From Zantedeschia hybrid cultivar (Eukaryota; Streptophyta; Magnoliopsida; Alismatales; Araceae): a stretch of 64,000 nucleotides of DNA. The position numbers were made by a program, and so were the translations under genes. Under the pieces are notes generated by a model, which made no database searches, was not told where the DNA came from, and saw only the letters and a program-made list of their open reading frames with translations. The stretch is from positions 28,090,379 to 28,154,378 of the forward strand of contig JARZZO010000003.1 of assembly GCA_030544215.1 (NCBI GenBank), read 5' to 3'. Positions 22,383-32,982 of this stretch are shown here, in pieces (positions within the stretch are counted from its first letter, which is position 1; each line of letters opens with the position of its first letter).

Positions 22383-23559
22383 ATACCTCACTGTTAACCA
22401 GCTCGATTCTTTTGTCACGATTGCGTAGATGATCCTTGGACCTGAGACACCAAAGATACCTTGTTGGTACGTCTCTGAGCTTTGACTTTGAGTAACGAAT
22501 CTCTAACCATGGGTTATCAATAAGTCAAGTGATCAGGTTCAGGGAGATGCCCCCGAAGGTAATTGTGTGTTCAATACAGGATCATCCGCTCTCGGTAATA
22601 TGAGTGAGAATGTTCCGGGAATGATGCGCTTATGTCCCTGGCCAGGGCAGACTCTCTATCAGATAAAGAGTTATCCGATATAGATTAGCAGCATCTGATT
22701 CAAGTGAATCAACCGGCTAGGGTTTAACAGTAAATCATGCCCTAAGTCAGTTCGAGAACATTGCACGGATGAAGGATTATATCCACGCGCTAACCGATGA
22801 TGGAAAGGTTCCAATAGAGGGTTGCGATAACCCTAATGCCTTCCAGGATCACACGATGTTGCTTGGCATCCAACGTGATCGGAAGCTTGTACGAATTTAC
22901 TGTGGGACATTAAATTCAGCTCATTAATTAATATAAGGATATTAATTAATTCAGTGGGCCTGTAAAGAGTTACTGGGCTGAATGGGCCATTAACTGAATT
23001 GGTATTTGGGACTAGAGGGTCACACGCAAAAGATTTTCAAGTCTATGGATAATTTGACGGGATTTCGGATAAGTGTGAGTTTTTATGAAAAACTGCAAAA
23101 CCACTTATTATAAAAGAACGGCAGCTAGGTCGGGGGCCAGCAACCCTGACCTAGCCGCCACCCTCTCTCTCCTCTCTCCTGGGCGCACATCTCGAGGCCG
23201 GCCCTTTGGAGGCTATGCTCCGGCTCCCGACAGCTCCGTCTTTCGTCCAACGGGAATTTCTGAATCAGCATCTCACGGCGGATTACGCGTAGCTAGACGG
23301 GATCCACGAACGCCGCATCGAGCGAGGAGGTGAGGACGATCCATCGCGAGGAGAATCGTGTGGATATCGCTAGAGGTCAGGCACCTGAGCAGCTTGCGGA
23401 TTCGCTCCGACGGAACCGGAGAACGAACGCGGATTCGAATCCGCGCAAGGTAAATAAGATTTGTCAGTTTATTTTTGTTGATCGAAACGGGATAGATCCG
23501 ATCCTGAATTAATTATCCCGCTGCGTTTTCGGTCGGATCTCGACATAGCGATTCCAACA
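22383..23559 (+). repeat. 3' LTR of E2, second part
   Basis: It resumes exactly where 13055 stopped (ATACCTCACTGTTAACCAG, compare 6318 onward) and ends GATTCCAACA. CACAG follows, closing the E2 target duplication. Confidence 0.93.
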
Positions 23560-23564
23560 CACAG

Positions 23565-24130
23565 GAGGTGCACTAGGAGTCCTAATTGCACCACCAATGC
23601 TCAGGGCCCATACATGCTCTGATTTGCGTCCATCAGTGCTACTGGGATCATCTCAGCAAGGCCGACCTCATCCCACATGCTGTCAACAATCGATACCTCA
23701 TTTTCCCTGCCACTAATTGGTCCTGCCTAAAATCAAGGTCCCGAGGTAATGCCTTCCATCTATTTTTATTTTGATGTGTACTTGTTGAATCGTGAACGAA
23801 CGACATTGATTTTAAATGAGCAAAGGGTGATAATGTGATTCCCCAATCTATTGTGGATCATTCACTATTGAGGACAAGCGATATTATTGCGGAGGGTTAT
23901 AAAGCTTTTGTGGAGTTATATCAGTGAGTCATGGGTGTCACTATAGGACACTCCACTACTTATATGGATGTTCGATATGCTGCCCTACTTGTTGAGTCCG
24001 AACTCTATTTGATGCCTGATGATGTATTTCAGACCGATTCAGTGCCGATAATCATTAATGAGTCTTCAGATTTTGCTGTATGGGATTAGACACTCATGGT
24101 TGGAGCCAAATTGGACTAACTTTCTGAGTA
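23565..24130 (+). other. Interval after E2, no gene recognised
   Basis: Continuous with 5475-5938 before E2 inserted. It holds short broken frames with no domain that I can name. It may be the body of an old retrotransposon whose tail is the next entry. Confidence 0.4.
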
Positions 24131-24131
24131 T

Positions 24132-24460
24132 TTGCATGAGGTTCCAAATGTAGAGCATCATTCCCTCTATCTTGCAATCATTGCTTCAGCTGAGTTTGAC
24201 TTGTTGTGGTGTGTCTTTGAGGCACATTATCAGTGCTACCTTCAACTCCTCCACCTGACAATCTATATGGAGTTGATTGTGTGCTGCTGGTTTGTTACCC
24301 CCTTGCCCCTCATGTGGCCTCTTCGGCACTTCAAAACTCGAGGACAAGCTTTTTCATACCAAGAGAGAATGATGGGAATCCAAGAGCTACAAAAAAAAAA
24401 TTCAAAGATCTATTGTTTTTTAGTTAGCCCATTAGAGGCCCAATTAATGTAATTTTCATT
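24132..24460 (+). pseudogene. Possible tail of a decayed Ty3-gypsy polyprotein
   Basis: Near 24320-24400 one frame reads FKTRGQAFSYQERMMG and another SRTSFFIPRENDGN. This pattern, a region rich in CTCGAGGACAAGC followed by GAGAATGATGG, is common just before the 3' LTR of plant gypsy elements. Frames are broken and no catalytic domain is seen. The AT-rich DNA after 24460, with a TTTATTTATAG word near 24550, could be LTR remains. Confidence 0.4.
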
Positions 24461-25499
24461 TCTTTCAGATTTTAGGTCGATTTTAGTCTTTTATTTTGAA
24501 GAAGGGGCATTTTTGTACTTTAGTATTAGGGTTGTTAAGGTTGCTTAATTTATTTATAGTCTTGTACTCCTTCTTGGGAAAAGGATGGATAAGGATAGAA
24601 TGAAAATTTTTTGCTTGAGATGAGCTGTTGTTTTGTGTGCTTGTGCTCCTCCTAGGATCCTGTGAGGGGAGGGTGAGATGCCCCGCCACCCAGCACCGCT
24701 ATCTTTCCCACCGCCTGCAGATCTCCTCTTCTTCCTCTATCTCTCTCCCTTGCCGTCTCCTTAACCCGGCCTCCGAGCCGTTCTTCCCTCTTTCCCCTGC
24801 TATCTCGCATCAAGTAAGTTCTTTATTTCCCTCCAGTTAGTAGTGTTACGTTGCTTCAAGGAAAAGCTAGATATATTTAAAATAATATTTACACAAGGCA
24901 GTAATGTTGGGATGTTGTGACCCTTATCCATTAGCAGACCAGAATGTGTTTAATTTTATTTGATGCTTCCTATATGCTGTTGAATCTAATTGTTGTGTCA
25001 TGTATTGTGTGTGTTGATCTTAACGCCATCAATATGCAAAATGCTGCATGCTGGTGTACTATTTACGTTTTTTCGTTTTTCCCATTCTTAAATTAGGTAT
25101 GCCACAATAGTTAAAAGTAAAAAGACATCTGAATTAGCTGGTATTGATTTCTTATATATTAGTTTCATACCAATGCTTCACGTCTTGCTATATAACAAAC
25201 AAAAGGATCCAAAAGCACAAGGAGCCTGCACCTCTACCTATTTTGTTTCATCATTGCCTTTTCGACAAACTACTTCATCCAATTCATGGTTCAAAAAGAT
25301 GCAAGCAGCATGCTAGAGAAGCTGTAGCGACAATAACTAGCTTTGTTACTTACTTTGACAAGCTTTACAATCTTATTATACATCCCATTGAACTGCTCCC
25401 CAGAACATGGAACATTGACATATCTATTGTAATTAACAAGCAAGATAGTAATCTCCTATCATCATAAAAATGGCATACGCATAGGTGCCCACTAAAACC
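24461..25499 (+). other. Interval with no supported gene
   Basis: A pyrimidine-rich patch at 24700-24800 is followed by AT-rich DNA. Open frames are short, overlap on both strands and show no domain. I see nothing else here. Confidence 0.5.
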
Positions 25500-25756
25500 T
25501 GTTGGGTTCTCGGCGTTTGTCCAGATCGCGAAACGCAGCAGAATAAAATATCTACGATCTGATTCCCGTTTTGAAAATCTAAAACCAAATTATCGGATAA
25601 TCAGTTCTTACCGTGTGCAGATTCGAATCCACGATCGATCGGTTCCGTCGGTGTGACACCAGAAGCCGTGCAAGCTCCCGGCCTCTAGCGGAGTCTATGC
25701 AATCCTTCTCGCGGTGGATATCCTCACGTTCCTTGCTCGTCTCAGCCCACGAAACC
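25500..25756 (-). repeat. Copia LTR fragment A
   Basis: The first 257 bases resemble the end of the E1/E3 LTR in reverse (TGTTGGGTTCTCGG..., GTGTGCAGATTCGAATCC, GACACC...AAGCC). It stops at CCCACGAAACC, where the next fragment begins. Confidence 0.8.
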
Positions 25757-25767
25757 AGGGATAGGGC

Positions 25768-26560
25768 TATTGGGATCTCTACGACGGATCGCAAATGCAA
25801 TGAAAATAAAAATAATTAAAAATAAATCGATCCCAGTCCATTTTGATGGATAAACACAAAAGCGGTGATCTACCATTACCTTGCGCGAAATCAGATCCAC
25901 GTTCGATTGGTTCAGACAGTGTTACGTCATAAGCCGCATAGATGCTCGTTCTCTAATGGTATCCACGCGATCCTCCTCATGGCAGATCTCTCCCAGTTCT
26001 TCGCTCGTAGAAGTGCTCGCGGAGGCCGCCTATCTCCGTAAAGATCTCCGCAGCATGCAAACAGATTCTCGACGATCGCGAGTCAGAGAAGACAATGAAG
26101 TGGAGAACCGAAGGGGGCGCCCCGCTTAGTGCAGAAAGAGAGAGGAGAGAGAGAGGGGGATGGCTAGGGCAGCTCTGCAGCTTGACCAGAGTTGCCCTCT
26201 GAATAGATATATATTAAGTCACTGGCAATTTTTCACAAAAACCCCTAACTTAATATTAATCCCATTTTCGATCTATCGCTCGAGAATCATTTGTGTGACC
26301 GTATAAGCCTAAGTACTAGTCCAATTAGTGGCTCATTAAGTCTAGTAACTCTTTACTGACTTGATTAATTAATTAATATAACATATTAACTAATTAATTA
26401 ACCAAACTAATGTCGCACATCTAATTCGGTCGGATATCTGATCACGTTAGGTGCCAAACAACACCGCATGAACCCGCAAGGTATTGGGGTTAAGCAACAC
26501 ACTCAAAGAACCTTTATGTCGACAGTTACCATGTAGACATAATCTTTGAGAGGTACGACA
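25768..26560 (-). repeat. Copia LTR fragment B
   Basis: A second, different subfamily LTR end in reverse. It starts TATTGGGATCTC (TG changed to TA) and runs through the cis features seen in the other LTRs (TAATTAATTAA block, GTCGCACATCTAATTCGG, GGTGCCAAACAACACC). It is cut off near 26560. No matching partner or target duplication is visible. Confidence 0.75.
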
Positions 26561-26626
26561 AAATCAAGTAAGCCAAGTTTACCACAACAAAAGGTAAAAA
26601 GGGAAGGTGGGGATGTTCTAGGTGAG

Positions 26627-27045
26627 CAGTGGTGGACCCAACATGTTTCAATGGGATCCTACGACCCCACTGAAACTTTAAAATTTTATTATCAAAGTCT
26701 TAATTTAATAAGATAAGTTTCAAATTTAAGTATAAGGTGACCCCACTGTATTTTTTAGTTGACCCACAGGACCCCAGTCCAACTCGGAGCTTAGTTCCAC
26801 TAGATTTTTTTACATACTATTATGATTTATATTTATGATTTAATAAAAAATTCGTTGAGTGCATCTGGAAGAAAAAATTCCTCGTAATAATCATTTTTAT
26901 TGAAGTATATCATTTTTATAATGATTAAAATATACTTATTTTTATTTTTTATTTTAATATTTTTAATATAACAAAAATAAAATACCGATAGATTTAAAAA
27001 TGATCCGAATGACCCCACTGGACAAAGTTTCTACATCCGCCACTA
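26627..27045. mobile_element. hAT-like MITE, 419 bp
   Basis: The ends CAGTGG(T)GGA and, inverted, TAGTGGCGGA form short imperfect terminal repeats. The flanks TAGGTGAG (26619-26626) and GAGGTGAG (27046-27053) match at 7 of 8 bases, the duplication length of the hAT superfamily. There is no coding capacity. The interior is AT-rich, with CCCCACTG words near both ends. Confidence 0.65.
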
Positions 27046-27053
27046 GAGGTGAG

Positions 27054-27417
27054 GGGAAATGAGGGTGGCAAAGTAGGTAGAGTGTGAAGCAAAGTAGAGG
27101 GGGAAGAGGCGATGGAGGTGGAAGATGGTGCCAGGGAGTGGCGCCTGAGGCAATAGCAACAAAGGGTCAAGCGGAAGCAAGGGCTGGAGCTTGAGAAGGA
27201 GAAGGAAAGGGGAAAAAATGAAGATGATTGTACCAAGAGTCTTCCAGGAGAGAACTCCCCTCATCTAAAAAACACCAGCATCAAAATGCCGATAGAGATG
27301 GTGTCATCTTTATCAAACTGATTAGACAGCAATGACAAGTCGAATTATAATGTTGCCAACCATTGCAACAACCTATTCTGTAATTGCATATTCCGAATTG
27401 CGTATTCCAGAATAAGA
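27054..27417. other. Interval with no supported gene
   Basis: A purine-rich stretch (27054-27220) has antisense open frames but no domain. Sequence near 27370-27416 (repeated ATTCC...GAATAAG words) resembles subterminal DNA of Harbinger-type elements. Confidence 0.4.
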
Positions 27418-27754
27418 GGGGTTTTGGTTTGACAATGAGTATTTATTCAAGGGAGAATAAGGTGCTTATTCCAATTGCTTTGATTGCACCAAGGAGACTA
27501 AGACCGAGAATAAAGTACTTGTAGGACCAAATTGCCCTTCCTCTTCAAGCACTCGCTAATATTGGTTTGCAAGAATAAGAGGTAATAGTCCAAGCCAATG
27601 GTATTTAGTTCATTTCTTCACCAAGGTTGACCAATTCATAAAATCGTTTGTAACTTTTTATAATATGAAATATAACATATTTTATGTTTTCATATATCAT
27701 TAAAATATTCTATACTGAAAATCCAATTTTACAATGTAAATAATATAAACATAT

Positions 27755-28410
<656 letters not shown>

Positions 28411-28736
28411 GATAGTGATTAGAAAATTATGCGCTCCTACTATCTGAGTGTCTGTGTAAGAAAGAAGAATTCCAACCATGTTTGTGCACCACTTGTAAAA
28501 AGAAATGACATGATATGTTGAGCAGTTAACCCAAAATATAAAGCAACATCAATTTTCAGTGTATATAAATGTAAATAAATAAATTCTAAATACGAATTAA
28601 GTTACATGCCATACAGTCAACCTCAAGAGTATTAATAGAAATATCCAGCAACTAGAAATAGAATACAATTAAAGTCAGACATAACTGGTGGTGGAGTCAG
28701 CAAAGAAAACATCCATCAAATCTAAGTATTCTCGTC

Positions 28737-29988
28737 TCAAAGTTGGTCTACAATTTCCTCCCTAACATGGTCTCCTACAGCTAGCTCAGCTTGGCTAGGC
28801 CCAATGTCAATGGGGTAGTCAGTATCACCATCATCTTCTGCAAGTCTACGTTCATTTTCCATGTTAAAATATACATCATGTCCCTCTCTTCGATGAATGA
28901 AGTTATAGACAACACAACATGCTAACACTATCTTTCTTTGTGTTGCCCATGGGTACATACAATCTTCTCTTAAGATCTGAAAATGATTCTTCAGCACACC
29001 GAAGATGTGCTCTACACAATTCCGAAGTTGTGTATGCCTATGGTTGAACTTTTCCATTTTATTTGTATACTGACGACTACGACCTCTAAAGCTGCCTATG
29101 TGGTAATGTTGTCCGCGATAAGGAACTAAGAAACTACGTGTGTTTGCCTACCCAGAGTCGACAAGATAATACTTGCCACGAGGGATCCGAAACCTGCCAT
29201 GATCTAATGCCCATTTCAACACTCTCATATCAGCTGCAGAGCCTTCCCAACCAACACCAACATATAGAAAAGTGAGGTCGAAAGAGTCTACCCCCATAAC
29301 ATTTTGGCTTATATAACCCTTGCGGTTACGAAACCGACCATGATATTTTCGTGGGATATGAGCTATTATATGCGTCCCGTCAATCGCCCCAATTGCATTC
29401 TACACAGTATAATGAGAATATAAGACGAAGCTTAAGGAGTTTTATTGGAAATTGAAAAAGAAATGCAACAAGAAAACTGAGTACCTTGAAGTAAGGATAG
29501 AAATAATCTTTCCCTCGGATATGAGGGTGGCATTCACTCACATCAGAAGGAAGTTGAATGAACTCTGTCTTAAGAGATGCCAATGCCATAGCAACATTAT
29601 TTACATAATGGCTGATTGTTTGTGAAGAGTGTTGAAAATACTCACACAATACCCCAGTAGCAACACTATGGCCAGCAACATGCAAGAATATTGCCAGTTG
29701 CTCATAGGCAGTGACATGTCGTGAGTCGAATAGTAAGCCCATGTCTACTAGCATGTCCCTCAGTGCCTTGAACATGCTAGGGCTAAGCCTGAAGGCCCAA
29801 TAGGCCCTCCTTTCATGGCCTTGTAGCACCTCTTGTATACATATATGACCAGTATGCGCCGAAGTAAACATCTTTCGTCTAGGCACACTCGGAGCATATT
29901 GCTCTAATATTGCTTCAAGTATGACTTCTTTGATCTCTTCAATCATCTCGTCCTCCTCATTAATGAACTCCATTATCAAATCATTCAT
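28737..29988 (-). pseudogene. PIF/Harbinger transposase relict (two exons)
   Basis: The ATG at 29986-29988 opens exon 1 (to 29485). An 85-base intron (29484-29400, GTACTC...TGTAG) is removed in phase 0, giving YFYPYFK-NAIGAIDGTH across the junction. The N-terminal part has the helix-rich region typical of the family (YEQLAIFLHVAGHSVATGVL, SSQTISHYVNNV). The DDE residues are visible: Asp in GAIDGTH (about 29380), Asp in GSAADMRVL (about 29230) and Glu in NCVEHIFGVLKNHF (about 29010). One TAG at 29148-29150 (VDSG-stop-ANTRSFL, where a Tyr is usual) is the only lesion I found. Exon 2 otherwise reads through to the stop at 28737. The family cuts and pastes DNA in the nucleus. Confidence 0.9.
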
Positions 29989-30113
29989 GTCTACACAAAG
30001 CACCCTTAATTGTCATTCCAATTCAATAGGGTACACAGTTGAAAGAAACTAAACGACAGATTATGTTAGAAGAACAAACAAAGGAGTTTAACAGTAAGAA
30101 ACTTTAAAATACA

Positions 30114-30485
30114 TCAACGGCCCCTCAAAGACATCAAAATTACACCAAGCAAGATTAAAAAAAGTAAGATGACAACTACGAACAAAAAGATTATCATTAG
30201 ACAATATTGCCATGAGAAATCGGTTGACATGCGTAAGGTAGGGGGAGCACTCAAAGGTCGTACGCAACTTGGAGTGGCCAATGCATATTCTTCACGGGTG
30301 AATCTTGGTCTCGGTATAGGCTGCTCCAAAACAACATATAGTGCTGCCTCTCCCTCTTCAATTGAGTGAAACCCCTTGTATCGAGCTTTTGGAAAACCAT
30401 TCACTTGGGCATAATATTCTCCCCAAGTCAAGTACAAATCAGGCTCACAACCAACCCATACAACGTAACACTTAAAACGTCCCAT
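30114..30485 (-). CDS. Small protein: RNase H1 N-terminal/viroplasmin-like domain plus C-terminal membrane segment
   Basis: An intact 123-residue frame from ATG at 30485, on the same strand as the transposase and 126 bases upstream of its start. Residues about 4-50 (CYVVWVGCEPDLYLTWGEY, then QVNGFPKARYKGFHSIEEGE) match the pattern of the RNase H1 N-terminal domain family (Cauli_VI/viroplasmin fold), which binds RNA-DNA hybrids or double-stranded RNA in RNase H1. There is no RNase H catalytic domain. Residues about 93-118 form a long hydrophobic stretch, followed only by RGR-type basic residues, the layout of a tail-anchored membrane protein. The transposase and Myb-like neighbours are both broken while this frame is open. 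Function is unknown. It may be a third gene of the element or a gene picked up by it. Confidence 0.65.
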   Translation of the reverse strand: MGRFKCYVVWVGCEPDLYLTWGEYYAQVNGFPKARYKGFHSIEEGEAALYVVLEQPIPRPRFTREEYALATPSCVRPLSAPPTLRMSTDFSWQYCLMIIFLFVVVILLFLILLGVILMSLRGR

Positions 30486-30812
30486 TTTTACTTAAAATGA
30501 TTCACCTGCATGTGATGTACGAATACAAATTGCAATTTATACTAGCACCATAGACATAATTCATCATATTTCTACTACTAAGAAGTACAACATTCATTTA
30601 ACTTTAGTCGAAAATAGATTACTTAATTAGTCAAACACAAAATGAACGAGTACGATCAACAGAAGATAAGGACATAATACATAAGTTCAAGTGCAAGTGG
30701 GACAAGTAGAATGAAGACATAACATGGTACAATCCCCAAGTACGAAAATAAAATATGATGACAAGATTACAACGACATGCAGCAAGTAAACTCAAGTAGT
30801 CCAGGCAATAAC

Positions 30813-31382
30813 TCAATCCAACTTCTCCTCCTCCGGCAGAGCCATGTAAACCGACCGAATGGCCGTTGTACCGAAGAGGTTCACGGCCTTGAAATACAAA
30901 TTACGCGGCATGTTCGGAACACGGCGTAGGTCGTCTATACACTCCTTCACCGTCGAGATCCTTTCTTCTACATCCGTCGGTGTATTGGACACATTGGTAC
31001 CTCCGCTGGAACACCTGGATGAAGCCCTATCCGCATGCAAGTCCCTGAGAACTTTAGTGCGCTCAAGCATTGTAGTGGAGAAAGAAAGCACTGCTTCATC
31101 CCCAATGCATCTTTTGCCCCAACGCTTTGAGGACAATCTTTCCTTTTTATGAGGAGAAGTCACCACATCTTCATTGACCCTATGTGCCGGCGAACCTGGC
31201 GTAGGGGAAGGAGTCCGAGCGGAGTAATGAGATTGGGGTGCGATACAACTGCCAGTATGGTGTTGCTCATATCCACCATAGGAAGAGGCATGAAGTTGCT
31301 GTGATATGGACATTTGATCGTCACCTGTTATGGAAGCAGCATTGGCATAACCAATGTCAAAGTCTTAATTTGGTGGTACTGA
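30813..31382 (-). pseudogene. Myb/SANT-like transposon partner gene, C-terminal part
   Basis: The frame ending at 30813 (LPEEEKLD) encodes about 166 residues with a low-complexity Ser/Pro/His region, a basic patch (KKERLSSKRWGKR) and a helical tail with NLFGTTAIRSVYMALPEEE. Such tails are usual in Myb-like proteins of PIF/Harbinger elements and in plant genes derived from them. Upstream it reads DFDIGYANAASITGDDQ back to an in-frame TAA just inside the E4 insertion site. The gene continues at 40931, across E4. Confidence 0.8.
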
Positions 31383-32969
31383 TGTTAGACTTGGGTGGCC
31401 TCAAAGCCAATCATTGTACATTCTAGTTCAAATTATTAATAAAGGCAATCATTTCTTCATTTATAATTCTCGCAAATTAACTATCATAATGAAAGTCCAT
31501 AGACAAATGTATGGGATATTGAATCATGATAAGATCATGATAGTGAGATCAATATCCTCAGTCACTTGTCTTAAACAGTTCTCGATCATAGGATATTTGA
31601 GATGGACATTAAATATCCGATAAGATCGACACAAGTTATGTCTGCTCATGTGATGAAGGTGAATGATCTCACATTCACTCGTGTGATGACACTAAGACAA
31701 ACATGTGGGTGCTCATTAGAGAATGAGTTCACTAAACAGACCCAAATAAGAATTCCTGGATGGTAATTATACCTATTAGTCAACCAGGGAATTCAATCGT
31801 TACAGTAGCACAGTTGGTCCTTTGACCTGAGTCATCAATGATACCTTGTTTGTAGACCATTGTAACTTGATTCTCTGACTTGTGGACTTTAACCATTAAG
31901 TCCACGATAGTCGGTCTTTCAGATACAGTGGAAAGCTTGCGAAGGTAATTGAGTGAACAACAAGGGATCACTCACTCTTGGTATAAGACTGGAGAGAGAA
32001 TGTCCTATGGATGTGTACACAGAAATCCCTGGCCAGGGTCAAATGAAAGAGATGTCTTTCTAGATATTAATTGAGTACTGGAATCCATCTGGATAATGCG
32101 ATAGAGGGTTTGACTATAAAACCATACCCTTGCGTTATTGGGACATTGCATGAGTGAAGGATTATATATGTGCGGTATCTGCAGACGGAAAGGTTCAATT
32201 GAAGGGAATAGTATCCCTTATATCTTATGGGATCATGAGGTAGTGTTTGGTGCTGTTCATGATCAGAAGGCCAAGTGAATTAATCATAAGATGATAATCC
32301 ACTTGTTTATTAAATTAATCATTTAACATATGATGTTTAAATGTTAATTAATAAATATTTAAACTCTAGAATAAGTTCTAAGTTTGATGGGCCTGCAACC
32401 GGACTGATATATGGGCCTAGAGGGTCACACACATAAGAGTTCTCGTCAGACGGTGAGAGATGTTAAATTTCATGCTTATATGGGTTTTTATGAAAAGCCG
32501 CAGGATAAACAGGAAGATTTAATGGAGAATTATCCAAGGCCAAACTCTTGGATAATCATGAGGATTAATCCTTGTGCTTATCCTTATTTCTATATAAGGA
32601 GGCCAAGGGGGAGGGGTAAAAGGTTGGTTGGACGAACTACTCACCCCAGATTCTCTGTCTCCTCTCTCTCTCTCCTTCTCTCTCTCTTGGAGTAGATCTG
32701 TCTCTCTCCGCGCATAGTGGATTTGAGATCTGGTCGGAGCACTCAAGTCGAGGAGGAAATCGCGTCTACAGTGGGAACTCGTGTGGATACCTCTAGAGAT
32801 CGTGCGCGTGCGCGATTACCGAGTCGGAATCATCCACGGGAGATTCGAAACCCCGCAAAGGTGAAGAACCGTTCTTCCCGCATTTATTTTAATGTCCGTT
32901 TTACGATCCCAGCAGCCTATACACAGGAATCGTTTTTATTTTCCGCTGCGTTCTAGGCGATTCCTTGCA
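31383..32969 (+). repeat. 5' LTR of E4
   Basis: It starts TGTTAGACTTGGG and ends GATTCCTTGCA. A TATA box (TATATAAG) is at 32591-32598. It is followed by one base and the primer site. Confidence 0.96.
32591..32598 (+). promoter_or_regulatory. Probable TATA box of the E4 LTR
   Basis: CTATATAAGGAGG about 380 bases before the LTR end, unchanged in the 3' LTR at 40552-40559. A CT-rich stretch follows, as in many plant promoters. Confidence 0.7.
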
Positions 32970-32970
32970 G

Positions 32971-32982
32971 TGGTATCAGAGC
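32971..32982 (+). promoter_or_regulatory. Primer-binding site of E4
   Basis: TGGTATCAGAGC one base after the LTR, as in the other copia copies. Confidence 0.93.

Larger units (their letters stand above)
5944..23559 (+). mobile_element. Ty1-copia element E2, split by nested E3
   Basis: The boundaries are fixed by the 5-bp duplication CACAG at 5939-5943 and 23560-23564, and by LTRs that start TGTTAG and end CCAACA. Order: 5' LTR, primer site, shortened leader, gag-pol relict, polypurine tract, 3' LTR. The 3' LTR is interrupted at 13055/22383 by E3. Without E3 the element is about 8.3 kb. Its LTRs differ in length (1561 versus about 1537), so it is older than E3, as nesting requires. Confidence 0.95.

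Noticed and set aside
27244..27260. Word CCAGGAGAGAACTCCCC shared with 56204-56220
   Set aside because: One 17-base match outside both proposed Harbinger ends; no further similarity around it, so probably chance or an unrelated short repeat.
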